A stretch of DNA of 64,000 nt from Muriicola sp. Z0-33 (lineage in GTDB: Bacteria > Bacteroidota > Bacteroidia > Flavobacteriales > Flavobacteriaceae). Positions 52,624-62,642 of this stretch are shown here, piece after piece. How positions within the stretch are numbered: position 1 is the first letter of the stretch; every line of letters starts with the position of its first letter. The notes below the pieces were generated by a model that was not told the DNA's origin, did no database searches, and saw only the letters and a list, made by a program, of their open reading frames with translations. The position numbers and the translations under genes are program-made. Where the stretch lies: positions 112,698 to 176,697 of the forward strand of contig NZ_JAFMPW010000009.1 in NCBI RefSeq assembly GCF_026126425.1. The letters are read 5' to 3'.

Positions 52624-53778
52624 ATGAGGAAAATTCAAATGGTAGACCTTGTTGGTCAATACCAGGAAATTAAAGAGGAGGTAGATGCATCTATATCCAA
52701 TATTTTGAGTACTGCTGCCTTTATTAACGGACCTGAAGTGAGTGCTTTTCAAAAAGACCTCGAAGCCTATTTGGGCATTAAACATGTTATTCCATGTGCC
52801 AATGGAACAGATGCACTTCAAATAGCCATGATGGGACTGGGGTTACAGCCAGGAGATGAAGTAATTACAGCCGATTTTACCTTTGCTGCCACCGTGGAAG
52901 TGATTGGGCTGCTTCAATTAACTCCTGTTCTGGTAGACGTTGAGCCGGATACCTTTAATATAGATCCGAAGGCCATTCTAAAAGCGATTACTCCAAAAAC
53001 CAAGGCCATTGTTCCAGTACATCTTTTTGGGCAGTGTGCGAATATGGATGCCATTATGGAAATTGCTGCAGAGCACGATCTATACGTCATTGAAGATAAT
53101 GCGCAGGCAATAGGCGCGGATTTTATTTCCAGTAATGGTACGAGCAAAAAAGCAGGAACAATTGGCCATATAGGTGCCACATCTTTTTTTCCTTCCAAAA
53201 ATTTGGGGTGCTATGGTGATGGGGGTGCAATCTTTACCGATGATGATGAGCTTGCTCATTTTATCAGAGGAATTGTAAATCACGGGATGTATCAACGCTA
53301 TCATCATGATGTAATAGGCGTTAATTCCAGACTTGATACCATACAGGCTGCAGTACTTAAGGCAAAATTACCGCGGTTAGATACATATTGCGATAAAAGA
53401 AGAGCGGCTGCGAGGAAATATTCGAAGGCCTTCGAAGACCAACAACATATACATACCCCTATTACCGTTCAGGGTTGTGAGGGAATATGTGAGAATTGTA
53501 ATTGCCATGTGTTTCACCAATACACTTTAAGGATTACCAATGGGAAAAGGGATGCTTTGGTGGCTCACCTTGCCAGTAAAGAAATACCATGCGGGGTGTA
53601 TTATCCGATCCCCCTACACAAGCAAAAAGCCTATCAGGACAGTCGTTATAAGGATGAAGAATTTCCTGTTACCAATAGGCTCGTTCAAGAAGTTATTTCA
53701 CTTCCAATGCATACAGAGTTGGATGATGAACAAATAAATTATATTACGGAAAGTGTCATTGAATTCATAAACTCCTAG
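52624..53778 (+). CDS. DegT/DnrJ/EryC1/StrS family PLP aminotransferase
   Basis: A 384-residue sugar aminotransferase. The PLP lysine is Lys192 in FFPSKNLGCYGDGG; the ring-stacking/Asp region is VIEDNAQAIGA (Asp158). N-terminal MVDLVGQYQEIKEEV is typical. It likely makes an amino sugar for lipopolysaccharide or other surface glycan. A Cys cluster (285, 289, 292, 294, in CEGICENCNC) interrupts the usual sequence before HVFHQYTLR. It precedes galE by one base and is divergent from waaA. An in-frame upstream start was rejected as it lacks the family N-terminus. Confidence 0.93.
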   Translation: MRKIQMVDLVGQYQEIKEEVDASISNILSTAAFINGPEVSAFQKDLEAYLGIKHVIPCANGTDALQIAMMGLGLQPGDEVITADFTFAATVEVIGLLQLTPVLVDVEPDTFNIDPKAILKAITPKTKAIVPVHLFGQCANMDAIMEIAAEHDLYVIEDNAQAIGADFISSNGTSKKAGTIGHIGATSFFPSKNLGCYGDGGAIFTDDDELAHFIRGIVNHGMYQRYHHDVIGVNSRLDTIQAAVLKAKLPRLDTYCDKRRAAARKYSKAFEDQQHIHTPITVQGCEGICENCNCHVFHQYTLRITNGKRDALVAHLASKEIPCGVYYPIPLHKQKAYQDSRYKDEEFPVTNRLVQEVISLPMHTELDDEQINYITESVIEFINS

Positions 53779-53779
53779 C

Positions 53780-54805
53780 ATGAAAATACTTGTTACCGGG
53801 GGCTTGGGATTCATTGGTTCGCATACAGTTGTAGAATTGCTGCAACAGAATTTCGAAGTTGTAATTATTGATAATTGTTCTAATTCTTCGGAAGATGTTC
53901 TGGATGGGATTAAAGCCATAACAGGGAAATCACCCATCTTTGAGAAAATTGATCTAAGAGAAAAGGAGGCCGTAGCGGAATTTTTTAGAAAATACAATGA
54001 TATTGAAGGGGTAATTCATTTTGCCGCCTCCAAAGCGGTGGGGGAAAGTGTGGACAAACCCCTGTTGTACTACGAGAATAACCTTAATACGCTGATTTAT
54101 CTTCTTCAACAGCTTTCTTCAAAAGAAAGTGCCTCTTTTATTTTTAGCTCTTCATGTACTGTTTATGGGCAGGCTGATAAAATGCCAATTACAGAAAATG
54201 CTCCTGTTAAACAGGCCGAGTCGCCTTATGGGAACACCAAACAAATTGGCGAAGAGATCATTGGGGATACCTGTAAAGTAAATCCTCAAATAAAAGCAAT
54301 ATCACTTAGGTATTTTAACCCAATGGGTGCCCATGCTAGTACAGAAATTGGGGAGCTTCCCATTGGGGTTCCTCAGAACCTTGTGCCTTTTATTACCCAG
54401 ACCGGGATTGGCCTGAGAGAAGAATTATCTGTTTTTGGAGATGACTACTCTACTCCCGATGGTACCTGTATTCGTGATTACATACATGTTGTAGACCTGG
54501 CCAAAGCCCATGTTGTAGCATTGGAAAGACTGCTCAAAAATAAGAATGAAGAAAATTATGAAGTTTTTAATGTAGGTACGGGAAAGGGTAATTCTGTTCT
54601 TGAGGTTATTGGCAGTTTTGAACGGGTATCAGGAAAAAAATTGAACTACAGAATTGTAGGTAGAAGAGCAGGGGATGTTGTGGTTGCGTATGCAGATACG
54701 AGCAAGGCTGAAACTATTTTGGGATGGAAAGCGGATTCTACCTTAGATGAAGCAATGAAATCTGCCTGGGATTGGGAATGTAAAATCAGAAATGAAGCGC
54801 AGTAA
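53780..54805 (+). CDS. galE: UDP-glucose 4-epimerase
   Basis: A 341-residue extended-SDR epimerase. NAD loop GGLGFIGSH (7-15), SSSCTVYG with the catalytic Ser, and Tyr150-GNTK-Lys154 active-site pair. RYFNPMGAHAS and RDYIHVVDLAKAHV are the classic GalE stretches. It interconverts UDP-glucose and UDP-galactose for surface glycan synthesis and galactose use. Coupled to the aminotransferase gene upstream. Confidence 0.96.
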   Translation: MKILVTGGLGFIGSHTVVELLQQNFEVVIIDNCSNSSEDVLDGIKAITGKSPIFEKIDLREKEAVAEFFRKYNDIEGVIHFAASKAVGESVDKPLLYYENNLNTLIYLLQQLSSKESASFIFSSSCTVYGQADKMPITENAPVKQAESPYGNTKQIGEEIIGDTCKVNPQIKAISLRYFNPMGAHASTEIGELPIGVPQNLVPFITQTGIGLREELSVFGDDYSTPDGTCIRDYIHVVDLAKAHVVALERLLKNKNEENYEVFNVGTGKGNSVLEVIGSFERVSGKKLNYRIVGRRAGDVVVAYADTSKAETILGWKADSTLDEAMKSAWDWECKIRNEAQ

Positions 54806-54870
54806 TCTTGCCAAATTCCAAAAGGCTTAGACTTTTGGCAAAAAGCATTAATAAAGCAATAATAAAAATC

Positions 54871-56145
54871 ATGAAAAACACCATTTATTTTGTCCTAATG
54901 TTATTTTCGGCTGTGGTCTTTGCTCAGGACACCTATTTGCATTGCGGAACAATTGTAGATACAGAATCTGGTAAACTACTTAAGGAAAAAACCATTGTTG
55001 TAACCGGTAATAAGATTAAACGAATAGACAATGGGTATACCAAAGCAACTGCCGAAGACCAGGTCATAGACCTTAAAGGTAAAACGGTACTGCCAGGATT
55101 TATAGATATGCATGTACATATTGAAGGGGAATCTAGCCCTACCCGCTACCTGGATAAATTTACCAAAAACCCGGCAGATGTAGCCTTCCAATCCACTGTT
55201 TATGCCGAGAGGACCCTAATGGCTGGCTTTACGACCGTCCGAGATTTGGGGGGGAGTGGGGTTAATATTGCTTTGCGCAAGGCAATTAATAAAGGACTGG
55301 TAAAAGGGCCGAGGATATTTACTGCGGGGAAAGCACTTGCCACAACAGGGGGTCATGCCGATCCTACTAATGGAATGCGTGAAGACCTTAAAGGGGATCC
55401 AGGGCCAAAAGAAGGTGTTGTGAACTCGCCTGAAGATGGGAAAAAGGCGGTACGACAACGTTATAAGGACGGGGCGGATGTAATCAAAATTACGGCTACA
55501 GGCGGAGTAATGAGTGTTGCCAAAAACGGGAGGAATCCACAGTTTACAGTAGAAGAAATAAAGGCAATTACGGCAACCGCTAAAGATTATGGAATGCTCA
55601 CTGCAGCACATGCTCATGGAGATGAGGGAATGCAACGTGCTATTATAGGGGGCATTAAAACTATCGAACATGGCACTTTTATGAGTGAAGAGACCATGGA
55701 ATTAATGAAGCAGTATAACGCTTTTTTGGTTCCTACCATTTCAGCAGGGAAACAAGCAGCAAAAATGGCGGAAATCCCTGGATTTTTACCACCAATTGTT
55801 GCTCAGAAAGCCAGGGAAATAGGTCCCATTAGTCAGGTTACATTTGGGAAGGCATATAAAAAAGGAGTGCCTATTGCCTTTGGGACCGATGCCGGGGTTT
55901 CACCCCATGGCGAAAATGCCAAGGAATTTGGTTATATGCTTGAGGCAGGGATGCCCGTTAAAGAATCGCTCAAAAGTGCTACAATTACTAATGCCGAATT
56001 ACTTGGAATGAAAGAAAGTCTCGGTCAACTCAAAGCTGGTTTCATTGCGGATATTATCGCAGTAGATGAAGATCCTATGAAGAATGTTACAACTTTAGAA
56101 AATATGAAGTTTGTAATGAAAGAAGGAGTTATTTATAAGCAGTAA
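54871..56145 (+). CDS. Exported amidohydrolase (imidazolonepropionase/prolidase-like)
   Basis: A 424-residue metal-dependent hydrolase with a signal peptide (to about VFAQ). Metal ligands: HxH in GFIDMHVHIEG, the carboxylated-lysine region GADVIKITATGG, AHAHGDEGMQRAI, IEHGTF and the catalytic Asp in AFGTDAGVSPHG. The group includes exported Xaa-Pro dipeptidases and other periplasmic amidases of Bacteroidota; the substrate is probably a dipeptide or N-acyl compound. An in-frame start 63 bases upstream would mask the signal peptide and was rejected. Confidence 0.9.
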   Translation: MKNTIYFVLMLFSAVVFAQDTYLHCGTIVDTESGKLLKEKTIVVTGNKIKRIDNGYTKATAEDQVIDLKGKTVLPGFIDMHVHIEGESSPTRYLDKFTKNPADVAFQSTVYAERTLMAGFTTVRDLGGSGVNIALRKAINKGLVKGPRIFTAGKALATTGGHADPTNGMREDLKGDPGPKEGVVNSPEDGKKAVRQRYKDGADVIKITATGGVMSVAKNGRNPQFTVEEIKAITATAKDYGMLTAAHAHGDEGMQRAIIGGIKTIEHGTFMSEETMELMKQYNAFLVPTISAGKQAAKMAEIPGFLPPIVAQKAREIGPISQVTFGKAYKKGVPIAFGTDAGVSPHGENAKEFGYMLEAGMPVKESLKSATITNAELLGMKESLGQLKAGFIADIIAVDEDPMKNVTTLENMKFVMKEGVIYKQ

Positions 56146-56253
56146 AAAGCAGCAGGTCTTCTTCTGATTAAAAGTATCGGGCAAACGCCCAGACAGATAA
56201 TATACCAATTGGGGAATCCGGGTTTTTTTAATACAACTTATTATCTTCTACCC

Positions 56254-56607
56254 ATGATTGGAGAAAACGAAGCCCTTCAAATACTGGAAACAGCTGCTAC
56301 AGAGGCCTTATATGATAAGCTGGTACTGCAGCTTAGCAAGGATTTCGAGATGGCCAATGTGTCCATGGACGAGCTAACGGCGGTTAGTCCAAGGGAAGTT
56401 GTAGTGCTTCTTCGCGAAAAAATATACCGTCTTATTTTGGAAGACTTTACGGCTTATTTAAATCTACTCTATGTTATCGATGTCCCTGAAAAAGCCTTCA
56501 AGGAACTGGAATTAACAGATGTTGTTGAGGTGGCAGATCAGGTAGGTTGTCTTATTCTTAAACGGGAACTGTTGAAAGTAAGGTTGAAAGACAAATTTTC
56601 GAATTAA
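56254..56607 (+). CDS. Hypothetical helical protein
   Basis: A 117-residue cytoplasmic protein with no recognised family. It is acidic and mostly helical (NEALQILETAATEALYDKL, ELTDVVEVADQVGCLILKR), with neither signal nor membrane segment. It starts at an ATG 108 bases after the amidohydrolase and its end overlaps the convergent gene by four bases. No function can be proposed. Confidence 0.6.
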   Translation: MIGENEALQILETAATEALYDKLVLQLSKDFEMANVSMDELTAVSPREVVVLLREKIYRLILEDFTAYLNLLYVIDVPEKAFKELELTDVVEVADQVGCLILKRELLKVRLKDKFSN

Positions 56608-57140
56608 AAATATACCCTTATAAAGGGCATCCATGGATCCGCATAAATGCTTTTCTGAGCATCGTGCAAAACATCATATCGTATTCCAAAGGTGACATTT
56701 TGGTTGCTGTAACCCAAGCCAAAAAACAAAGCCGGGGACCAGTAGTTATCTTCAATGCGGCTCCCATCAAAAGACTCAATTGATCGGTTTACTCTAAGTT
56801 GTTCAAATTCAGCTGATAGCTGTATAGGTCTTACAGGATTAAACAAGGTCAGCAGGCTTCCCCCATAGGCCGTAAACTTAGCATCTCCAAACTTATAATA
56901 ATTGAAACTCAACCCCATACCAGCCGCAAAATAATCATTGGCCTGATAGATAGCACTTGGAGCCAAAGCTATATTGAAAGAATTATTTCCAAACCCTAAA
57001 CCCAGCCCACCTCCATATCGTACCTTGTTCCAAAAGTCGTTTGAAGAATTCAGATTTTGGGAGTAACCTAAGGCGCAGAAAAGACCAAGAAATATACAAA
57101 TTGCTATCTTTTTTGGGGAGCTATATTTTATATGTGCCAT
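56604..57140 (-). CDS. Putative outer-membrane beta-barrel protein
   Basis: A 178-residue exported protein. The leader ends near ALGYSQ (residue 28); the rest is alternating aromatic/glycine strands (GGGLGLGFGNNSFNIALAP, DYFAAGMGLSFNYYKFG) and a final strand ending FIRVYF, a barrel-assembly signal. It lies divergently next to sucA. Orthologues beside sucA have been labelled 'alpha-ketoglutarate decarboxylase', which the sequence does not support. Function unknown. Confidence 0.75.
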   Translation of the reverse strand: MAHIKYSSPKKIAICIFLGLFCALGYSQNLNSSNDFWNKVRYGGGLGLGFGNNSFNIALAPSAIYQANDYFAAGMGLSFNYYKFGDAKFTAYGGSLLTLFNPVRPIQLSAEFEQLRVNRSIESFDGSRIEDNYWSPALFFGLGYSNQNVTFGIRYDVLHDAQKSIYADPWMPFIRVYF

Positions 57141-57241
57141 TAGCATTCAAAATTATCAATAATAGGCTCTAAGATACTTCTATAAAGCTTGAAATGTTGT
57201 ATTTTTGATGAATTATTCTAGTAAAGACAGTTATAACGTCC

Positions 57242-60058
57242 ATGGATAAATATTCCTTTTTAAATACTGCCCATACTTCTTTTTTTGCTGAATTGTACGA
57301 TCAATATCTTATCCATCCAGATAGTGTTGAGCCAAGTTGGCGCGCTTTTTTTCAGGGGTTCGATTTTGGAGTTGAAAGTGCTGGTGACCTGGCCGGAGGT
57401 TTGGGACAAAACGGAGCTACGGCATTGATTGATGGAGATGAGATAAGCATTCCCGAGTCGCTTCAAAAAGAATTTCAGGTTGTCAGATTAATAGATGGTT
57501 ATCGCAGCAGAGGTCATTTGTTTACCAAAACCAACCCTGTAAGGGAAAGAAGAAAATACAGCCCTACTTTAGACATTGAAAATTTTGGATTATCGGACAG
57601 GGATTTGGATGTGGTATTCAGTGCCGGTGAAATTATAGGGATAGGACAGAATACGCTTAGGAATATAATTAATCATCTGCAGCGGATTTATTGTGATGCC
57701 ATTGGGGTAGAGTATATGTATATCAGGAGCCCGGAACGCGTTCAGTGGATTCAGGATTGGTTGAATATTAATGATAACCATCCAAATTTTTCTAGTGAAA
57801 GAAAGAAGTACATATTAAAGAAATTAAATCAGGCAGTTGCTTTTGAAGGGTTCCTGCATACTAAGTACGTCGGTCAAAAAAGATTTTCGTTAGAAGGAAA
57901 TGAAACTTTGATCCCGGCAGTAGATGCTATTGTTGAGCGGGCTGCAGAACTGGGGGTAAAACAATTTGTCATGGGAATGGCCCATAGAGGGCGGCTAAAC
58001 GTGCTTACCAATATATTTGGAAAATCTGCCAAAGATATTTTTAGTGAATTTGATGGTAAGGATTACGAACAAGAGATTTTTGATGGGGATGTGAAATACC
58101 ATTTAGGCTGGACCTCGGAACGTAAATCGGGAAATGGGAACAGAATTAATATGAATATTGCTCCTAATCCTTCACACCTGGAAACCGTAGGTGCTGTTGT
58201 AGAAGGAATAACAAGGGCGAAGCAAGACACTCATTATCCTGATGACTTCTCAAAGGTATTACCCATTGTTGTGCATGGAGATGCTGCCATTGCCGGGCAG
58301 GGATTGGCCTATGAGGTAGTCCAGATGGCCAATCTAGATGGCTATAAGACCAATGGCACCATTCATATTGTTGTTAATAACCAAATAGGATTTACCACTA
58401 ATTATCTGGATGGCAGATCATCTACCTATTGCACCGATGTGGGTAAAGTTACTTTAAGCCCGGTACTCCATATTAATGCTGACGATGCAGAAGCGGTTGT
58501 ACATGCAGCACTTTTTGCACTGGAATATCGCATGCGTTTTAAAAGAGATGTATTTCTTGATTTATTGGGTTACAGGAAATACGGACATAATGAGGGCGAT
58601 GAACCCAGGTTTACACAACCCAAATTATACAAAGCAATATCCAAGCACAGCAATCCCAGAGATATTTACGCCGCCAGGCTTAGAGCTGAAGGAATTATAG
58701 ATGAGAATTATGTTAAGAAGCTGGAAGATGAATACAAATCTTCTCTAGAGGAAGAATTAGTAGTTTCCAGGCAAGAAGATAAAACCGAAATCACACCTTT
58801 TATGGCAGATGAGTGGAAAGGTTTCGAGAATGTTCGGGAGTGGGAGATGATGGAAGCCGTTGAAACCGGATATGATATTAAGAAGCTTACAGCCATAGCC
58901 GATACTATAACGCAACTGCCAAAAGACAAAAAGTTTTTGCGTAAAGTAGAGCGACTGGTCAATGACAGAAGGAAGATGTTTTTTGAATCTGACAAACTGG
59001 ATTGGGCCATGGGAGAACTTTTGGCATATGGCAGCCTGTTAGAAGAAGGTTATGGTGTCCGTATGTCCGGACAGGATGTTGAAAGAGGAACTTTTTCTCA
59101 CAGACATGCTGTAATGAAAGTTGAAGAAAGTGAAGAAGAAGTTTTACTGCTCAATCATTTGTCCGATAAGCAGGGAAGGTTCCAAATTTATAACTCACTT
59201 TTATCGGAATATGGCGTCGTAGGGTTCGATTATGGCTATGCAATGGCGAGTCCAAATACCCTGACTATCTGGGAGGCCCAGTTTGGGGATTTCAGCAATG
59301 GGGCCCAGATAATGATAGATCAGTATATATCGGCAGCTGAGGACAAATGGAAATTGCAAAATGGTTTAGTAATGCTGCTCCCTCATGGATATGAAGGGCA
59401 GGGTGCTGAGCATTCATCGGCAAGAATGGAACGTTATCTTCAACTATGTGCACGAGACAATATGTATGTTGCAGATTGTACCACTCCAGCCAATTTGTTT
59501 CACCTGCTAAGAAGGCAAATGAAAGTGAATTTCAGAAAACCATTAATAGTCTTTACACCCAAAAGCCTTTTGCGTCATCCAAAAGCAGTTTCTGAAGTGG
59601 CGGCGTTTACAAAAGGCAGTTTTCAGGAAGTTATAGATGATGTTTCAGCAGATGTAAATAAGGTAAAAAGTGTGGTTTTTTGTACAGGAAAATTTTATTA
59701 TGATCTGCTGGCCACAAAGGAGGAAAACAAGAGGGAGGATGTTGCTTTGATCAGGGTTGAACAACTATTTCCATTGCCTTCGGAACAGATGAAAGAGGTT
59801 ATTGCCAAATACAAAAAAGCCGATGATCTGGTTTGGGCTCAGGAAGAACCACGAAATATGGGAGCCTGGAGTCATATGATGATGCATTTTAGTGATGCTG
59901 CTAAATTCAGAGTGGCCACCAGACGCTTTTATGCTTCTCCGGCAGCAGGTAGTGCGGTAAGATCCAAAATGAGGCACCAACAGGTAATCGATTTTGTTTT
60001 CGACAAAACAAAGAGCAATATGACTCGGGTTAAAACAAAGAATAATAAAACTAAATAA
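57242..60058 (+). CDS. sucA: 2-oxoglutarate dehydrogenase E1 component
   Basis: A 938-residue thiamine-diphosphate enzyme of the expected length. N-terminal YSFLNTAHTSFFAELYDQYL and PSWRAFFQGF are the E1o tail; GMAHRGRLNVL, HLGWTSER, NPSHLE, HGDAAIAGQG and NNQIGFTT form the cofactor region; the C-terminal half has SGQDVERGTFSHRHA, GYEGQGAEHSSARMER and WAQEEPRNMGAW. It decarboxylates 2-oxoglutarate and passes the succinyl group to E2. It is followed by sucB after six bases. E3 (lpd) is elsewhere. A TATTTTTG box (57200-57207) lies 34 bases before the ATG. Confidence 0.98.
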   Translation: MDKYSFLNTAHTSFFAELYDQYLIHPDSVEPSWRAFFQGFDFGVESAGDLAGGLGQNGATALIDGDEISIPESLQKEFQVVRLIDGYRSRGHLFTKTNPVRERRKYSPTLDIENFGLSDRDLDVVFSAGEIIGIGQNTLRNIINHLQRIYCDAIGVEYMYIRSPERVQWIQDWLNINDNHPNFSSERKKYILKKLNQAVAFEGFLHTKYVGQKRFSLEGNETLIPAVDAIVERAAELGVKQFVMGMAHRGRLNVLTNIFGKSAKDIFSEFDGKDYEQEIFDGDVKYHLGWTSERKSGNGNRINMNIAPNPSHLETVGAVVEGITRAKQDTHYPDDFSKVLPIVVHGDAAIAGQGLAYEVVQMANLDGYKTNGTIHIVVNNQIGFTTNYLDGRSSTYCTDVGKVTLSPVLHINADDAEAVVHAALFALEYRMRFKRDVFLDLLGYRKYGHNEGDEPRFTQPKLYKAISKHSNPRDIYAARLRAEGIIDENYVKKLEDEYKSSLEEELVVSRQEDKTEITPFMADEWKGFENVREWEMMEAVETGYDIKKLTAIADTITQLPKDKKFLRKVERLVNDRRKMFFESDKLDWAMGELLAYGSLLEEGYGVRMSGQDVERGTFSHRHAVMKVEESEEEVLLLNHLSDKQGRFQIYNSLLSEYGVVGFDYGYAMASPNTLTIWEAQFGDFSNGAQIMIDQYISAAEDKWKLQNGLVMLLPHGYEGQGAEHSSARMERYLQLCARDNMYVADCTTPANLFHLLRRQMKVNFRKPLIVFTPKSLLRHPKAVSEVAAFTKGSFQEVIDDVSADVNKVKSVVFCTGKFYYDLLATKEENKREDVALIRVEQLFPLPSEQMKEVIAKYKKADDLVWAQEEPRNMGAWSHMMMHFSDAAKFRVATRRFYASPAAGSAVRSKMRHQQVIDFVFDKTKSNMTRVKTKNNKTK

Positions 60059-60064
60059 TACAGC

Positions 60065-61288
60065 ATGATTTTAGAAATGAAAGTTCCCTCCCCGGGGGAG
60101 TCCATAACGGAAGTTGAAATTGCGGAATGGCTTGTTAGCGATGGGGATTATGTTGAAAAAGATCAGGCAATAGCCGAGGTGGATTCTGACAAGGCCACCC
60201 TGGAACTGCCTGCGGAAGAAAGTGGAACAATAACTCTGAAAGCCGAAGAAGGTGATGCAGTAGCTGTGGGTGAGGTAGTGTGTCTTATAGATACTAGTGC
60301 TGCCAAACCCGAAGGAGATGAATCAGAAGCTGTTGCATCTAAAGATCAGCAAGAAGTTAAAGAGACTCCCAAAAAGGAAGCCGAACCAAAACCTGAAAAA
60401 AAGGAGACCTATGCAACTGGGGTGCCTTCACCAGCTGCCGCGAAGATATTAGATGAGAAAGGAATAGATGCCAAGAGTGTGACCGGGACGGGTAAGGACG
60501 GTAGGATAACCAAGGAAGATGCAGTTAATGCCGTTCCTTCTATGGGCAGTCCTACTGGCGGAAGTCGCGGTGAAACCCGAACAAAACTTTCTATGTTGAG
60601 AAGGAAGGTTGCGGAGCGACTTGTAGCAGCTAAAAACGAAACTGCAATGCTGACCACTTTTAATGAGGTGGATATGACGCCCATATTTGATCTTCGTTCT
60701 GAGTACAAGGAGACTTTTAAGGAGAAGCACGGGGTGAGTTTAGGATTTATGTCATTTTTTACCAAAGCGGTGGTAAGGGCTTTGGAATTGTTCCCTGCTG
60801 TAAACTCCATGATAGATGGCAAGGAAATGTTGAGTTATGATTTTTGTGATATCAGCATAGCTGTTTCCGGGCCCAAAGGATTAATGGTTCCGGTGATTAG
60901 AAATGCAGAGCATCTTACATTCAGAGGAGTGGAATCTGAAGTAAAACGTCTGGCGATAAGAGCCAGAGAAGGGGAGATCACTGTTGATGAAATGACCGGA
61001 GGAACATTTACCATAACTAATGGTGGGGTATTTGGGTCTATGTTATCAACTCCTATTATCAACCCTCCTCAAAGCGCTATTCTTGGAATGCATAATATAG
61101 TCCAAAGGCCTGTAGCAAAAGATGGGCAGGTTGTTATTGCACCGATTATGTATGTGGCCCTGTCTTATGACCATCGCATTATTGATGGGAAGGAATCGGT
61201 TGGGTTCCTGGTCGCAGTAAAAGAGGCCCTTGAAAATCCTGTTGAATTATTGATGGATGGTCAGGTGAAGAAAGCACTGGAATTATAA
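60065..61288 (+). CDS. sucB: 2-oxoglutarate dehydrogenase E2 (dihydrolipoyl succinyltransferase)
   Basis: A 407-residue E2. One lipoyl domain (1-80) with Lys43 in [11 protein letters not shown]; an Ala/Glu/Lys-rich linker; a peripheral subunit-binding domain (about 118-155, [25 protein letters not shown]); and the catalytic domain ending with [12 protein letters not shown], which carries the catalytic His and Asp. It transfers succinyl from lipoamide to CoA. Operon partner of sucA. Confidence 0.98.
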   Translation: MILEMKVPSPGESITEVEIAEWLVSDGDYVEKDQAIAEVDSDKATLELPAEESGTITLKAEEGDAVAVGEVVCLIDTSAAKPEGDESEAVASKDQQEVKETPKKEAEPKPEKKETYATGVPSPAAAKILDEKGIDAKSVTGTGKDGRITKEDAVNAVPSMGSPTGGSRGETRTKLSMLRRKVAERLVAAKNETAMLTTFNEVDMTPIFDLRSEYKETFKEKHGVSLGFMSFFTKAVVRALELFPAVNSMIDGKEMLSYDFCDISIAVSGPKGLMVPVIRNAEHLTFRGVESEVKRLAIRAREGEITVDEMTGGTFTITNGGVFGSMLSTPIINPPQSAILGMHNIVQRPVAKDGQVVIAPIMYVALSYDHRIIDGKESVGFLVAVKEALENPVELLMDGQVKKALEL

Positions 61289-61332
61289 ATCGGGCTATTT
61301 GTAGGTTCTTGTAGTTTGATTCTTGGAGTAAC

Positions 61333-61779
61333 TTATTTCTTTACCTTAAGATAGAGACTTCGTTTTTCATAATCAATAACGGCTTTACCTTTTTTAAGAA
61401 TATCCGCGCCTATGATACCGTCAACCGGTAGTGCTTGATGGGCGATTAGGGCACTATTAACATGGATAAGATCAAATAGCACTATTTTGAGCTTCTTTTT
61501 CTTCCACGGGCCCAGATTCAAAACATTTTTTGTGGATATCAGGGTTTCCATATCTGTAGCCCCGGCACCGGCGGCTTTAATTTTTGACTTCTTTGATGTG
61601 AGTTGGAAGAAATCTATCTTGTCGAATCCTACACAGGTATTGGAAGCACCAGTGTCTAAAATAAACCTCCCGGTAATGCCATTTATCATGGCAATGACCT
61701 CCATATGATTGGTAGCCGTAAGTACCAAAGGAATTTTAATATAGTTTTTCTTCTTAAGAAATTTTTTAAGACTACTCAT
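61333..61779 (-). CDS. Retropepsin-like aspartic protease
   Basis: A 148-residue protein with a single retroviral-type aspartic protease fold. Catalytic Asp42 is in FILDTGASNTCV; VDGIIGADILKKGKAVIDY is the typical second conserved stretch. One active-site Asp per chain means it must work as a dimer. No signal peptide was seen. Target unknown. It is divergent from tatD, with a 37-base gap. Confidence 0.9.
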   Translation of the reverse strand: MSSLKKFLKKKNYIKIPLVLTATNHMEVIAMINGITGRFILDTGASNTCVGFDKIDFFQLTSKKSKIKAAGAGATDMETLISTKNVLNLGPWKKKKLKIVLFDLIHVNSALIAHQALPVDGIIGADILKKGKAVIDYEKRSLYLKVKK

Positions 61780-61816
61780 GCACTCTTTTTGACAAAGATA
61801 ATTCTATTTTTGTTGC

Positions 61817-62584
61817 ATGATTTTAACAGATACCCATACACACCTTTATAGCGAAGCCTTTGATGAAGACAGGGATGCTGTTATTCAGAATGCCTTGTCC
61901 AAGGGGGTGCAAAGATTTTTTATTCCTGCAATAGATTCTTCCTATACAAAGGCGATGTTTGATCTGGAGCAGATGTATCCGGATAATGTTTATTTGATGA
62001 TGGGGCTGCATCCTACCAGTGTTAAGGAGAATTATCAGGAAGAGTTGTCACAAGTAGAGTCTCTGTTGCAGCAGCGTAAATTTTATGCAGTTGGGGAAAT
62101 AGGAATAGATTTGTATTGGGATACTTCATTTTTTAAGCAGCAAAGAAAAGCCTTTAAATACCAGATAAGGCTGGCCAAAAAATACAGGCTTCCGATTGTT
62201 ATCCACTGCAGAGATTCCTTTGCTGAAATTTTTGAGGTACTTGAGGAAGAAAAAGGAGAAGATCTTTTTGGTATATTTCACTGTTTTACCGGTACTATAG
62301 AAGATGCGCATAAAGCTATTGGTTATAATATGAAATTGGGCATAGGAGGGGTAGTTACTTTTAAAAACGGCAAAATAGATGCCTTCCTTAAGGAGATAGA
62401 TTTGTCCCATATTGTTTTGGAAACCGATTCTCCTTATCTGGCCCCAGTTCCTTTTAGAGGAAAGCGAAATGAAAGTGCATACCTAATTCAGGTACTGGAT
62501 AAATTAAAGGATATTTATGGGGTTTCGCCAGAGGAAATTGCGGCGATAACCACTGCAAATTCCAAAGAAGTTTTTGGGATTTAG
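61817..62584 (+). CDS. tatD: TatD family metal-dependent hydrolase
   Basis: A 255-residue TIM-barrel nuclease of the TatD/YcfH group. TDTHTHLYSEAF holds His7 and His9; GEIGIDLYWD, PIVIHCRDSF, FHCFTG and LETDSPYLAPVPFRGKRNE complete the metal site and family signature. TatD proteins are 3'-5' DNA exonucleases linked to DNA repair. A TATTTTTG box ends only four bases before the ATG, which may indicate a near-leaderless mRNA. The asparaginase gene follows closely. Confidence 0.94.
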   Translation: MILTDTHTHLYSEAFDEDRDAVIQNALSKGVQRFFIPAIDSSYTKAMFDLEQMYPDNVYLMMGLHPTSVKENYQEELSQVESLLQQRKFYAVGEIGIDLYWDTSFFKQQRKAFKYQIRLAKKYRLPIVIHCRDSFAEIFEVLEEEKGEDLFGIFHCFTGTIEDAHKAIGYNMKLGIGGVVTFKNGKIDAFLKEIDLSHIVLETDSPYLAPVPFRGKRNESAYLIQVLDKLKDIYGVSPEEIAAITTANSKEVFGI

Positions 62585-62642
62585 TTATAATACGGCTTTT
62601 GTAAATATAAAACGGCAGCAGGCAGGCAAAATCTATCTTGAT

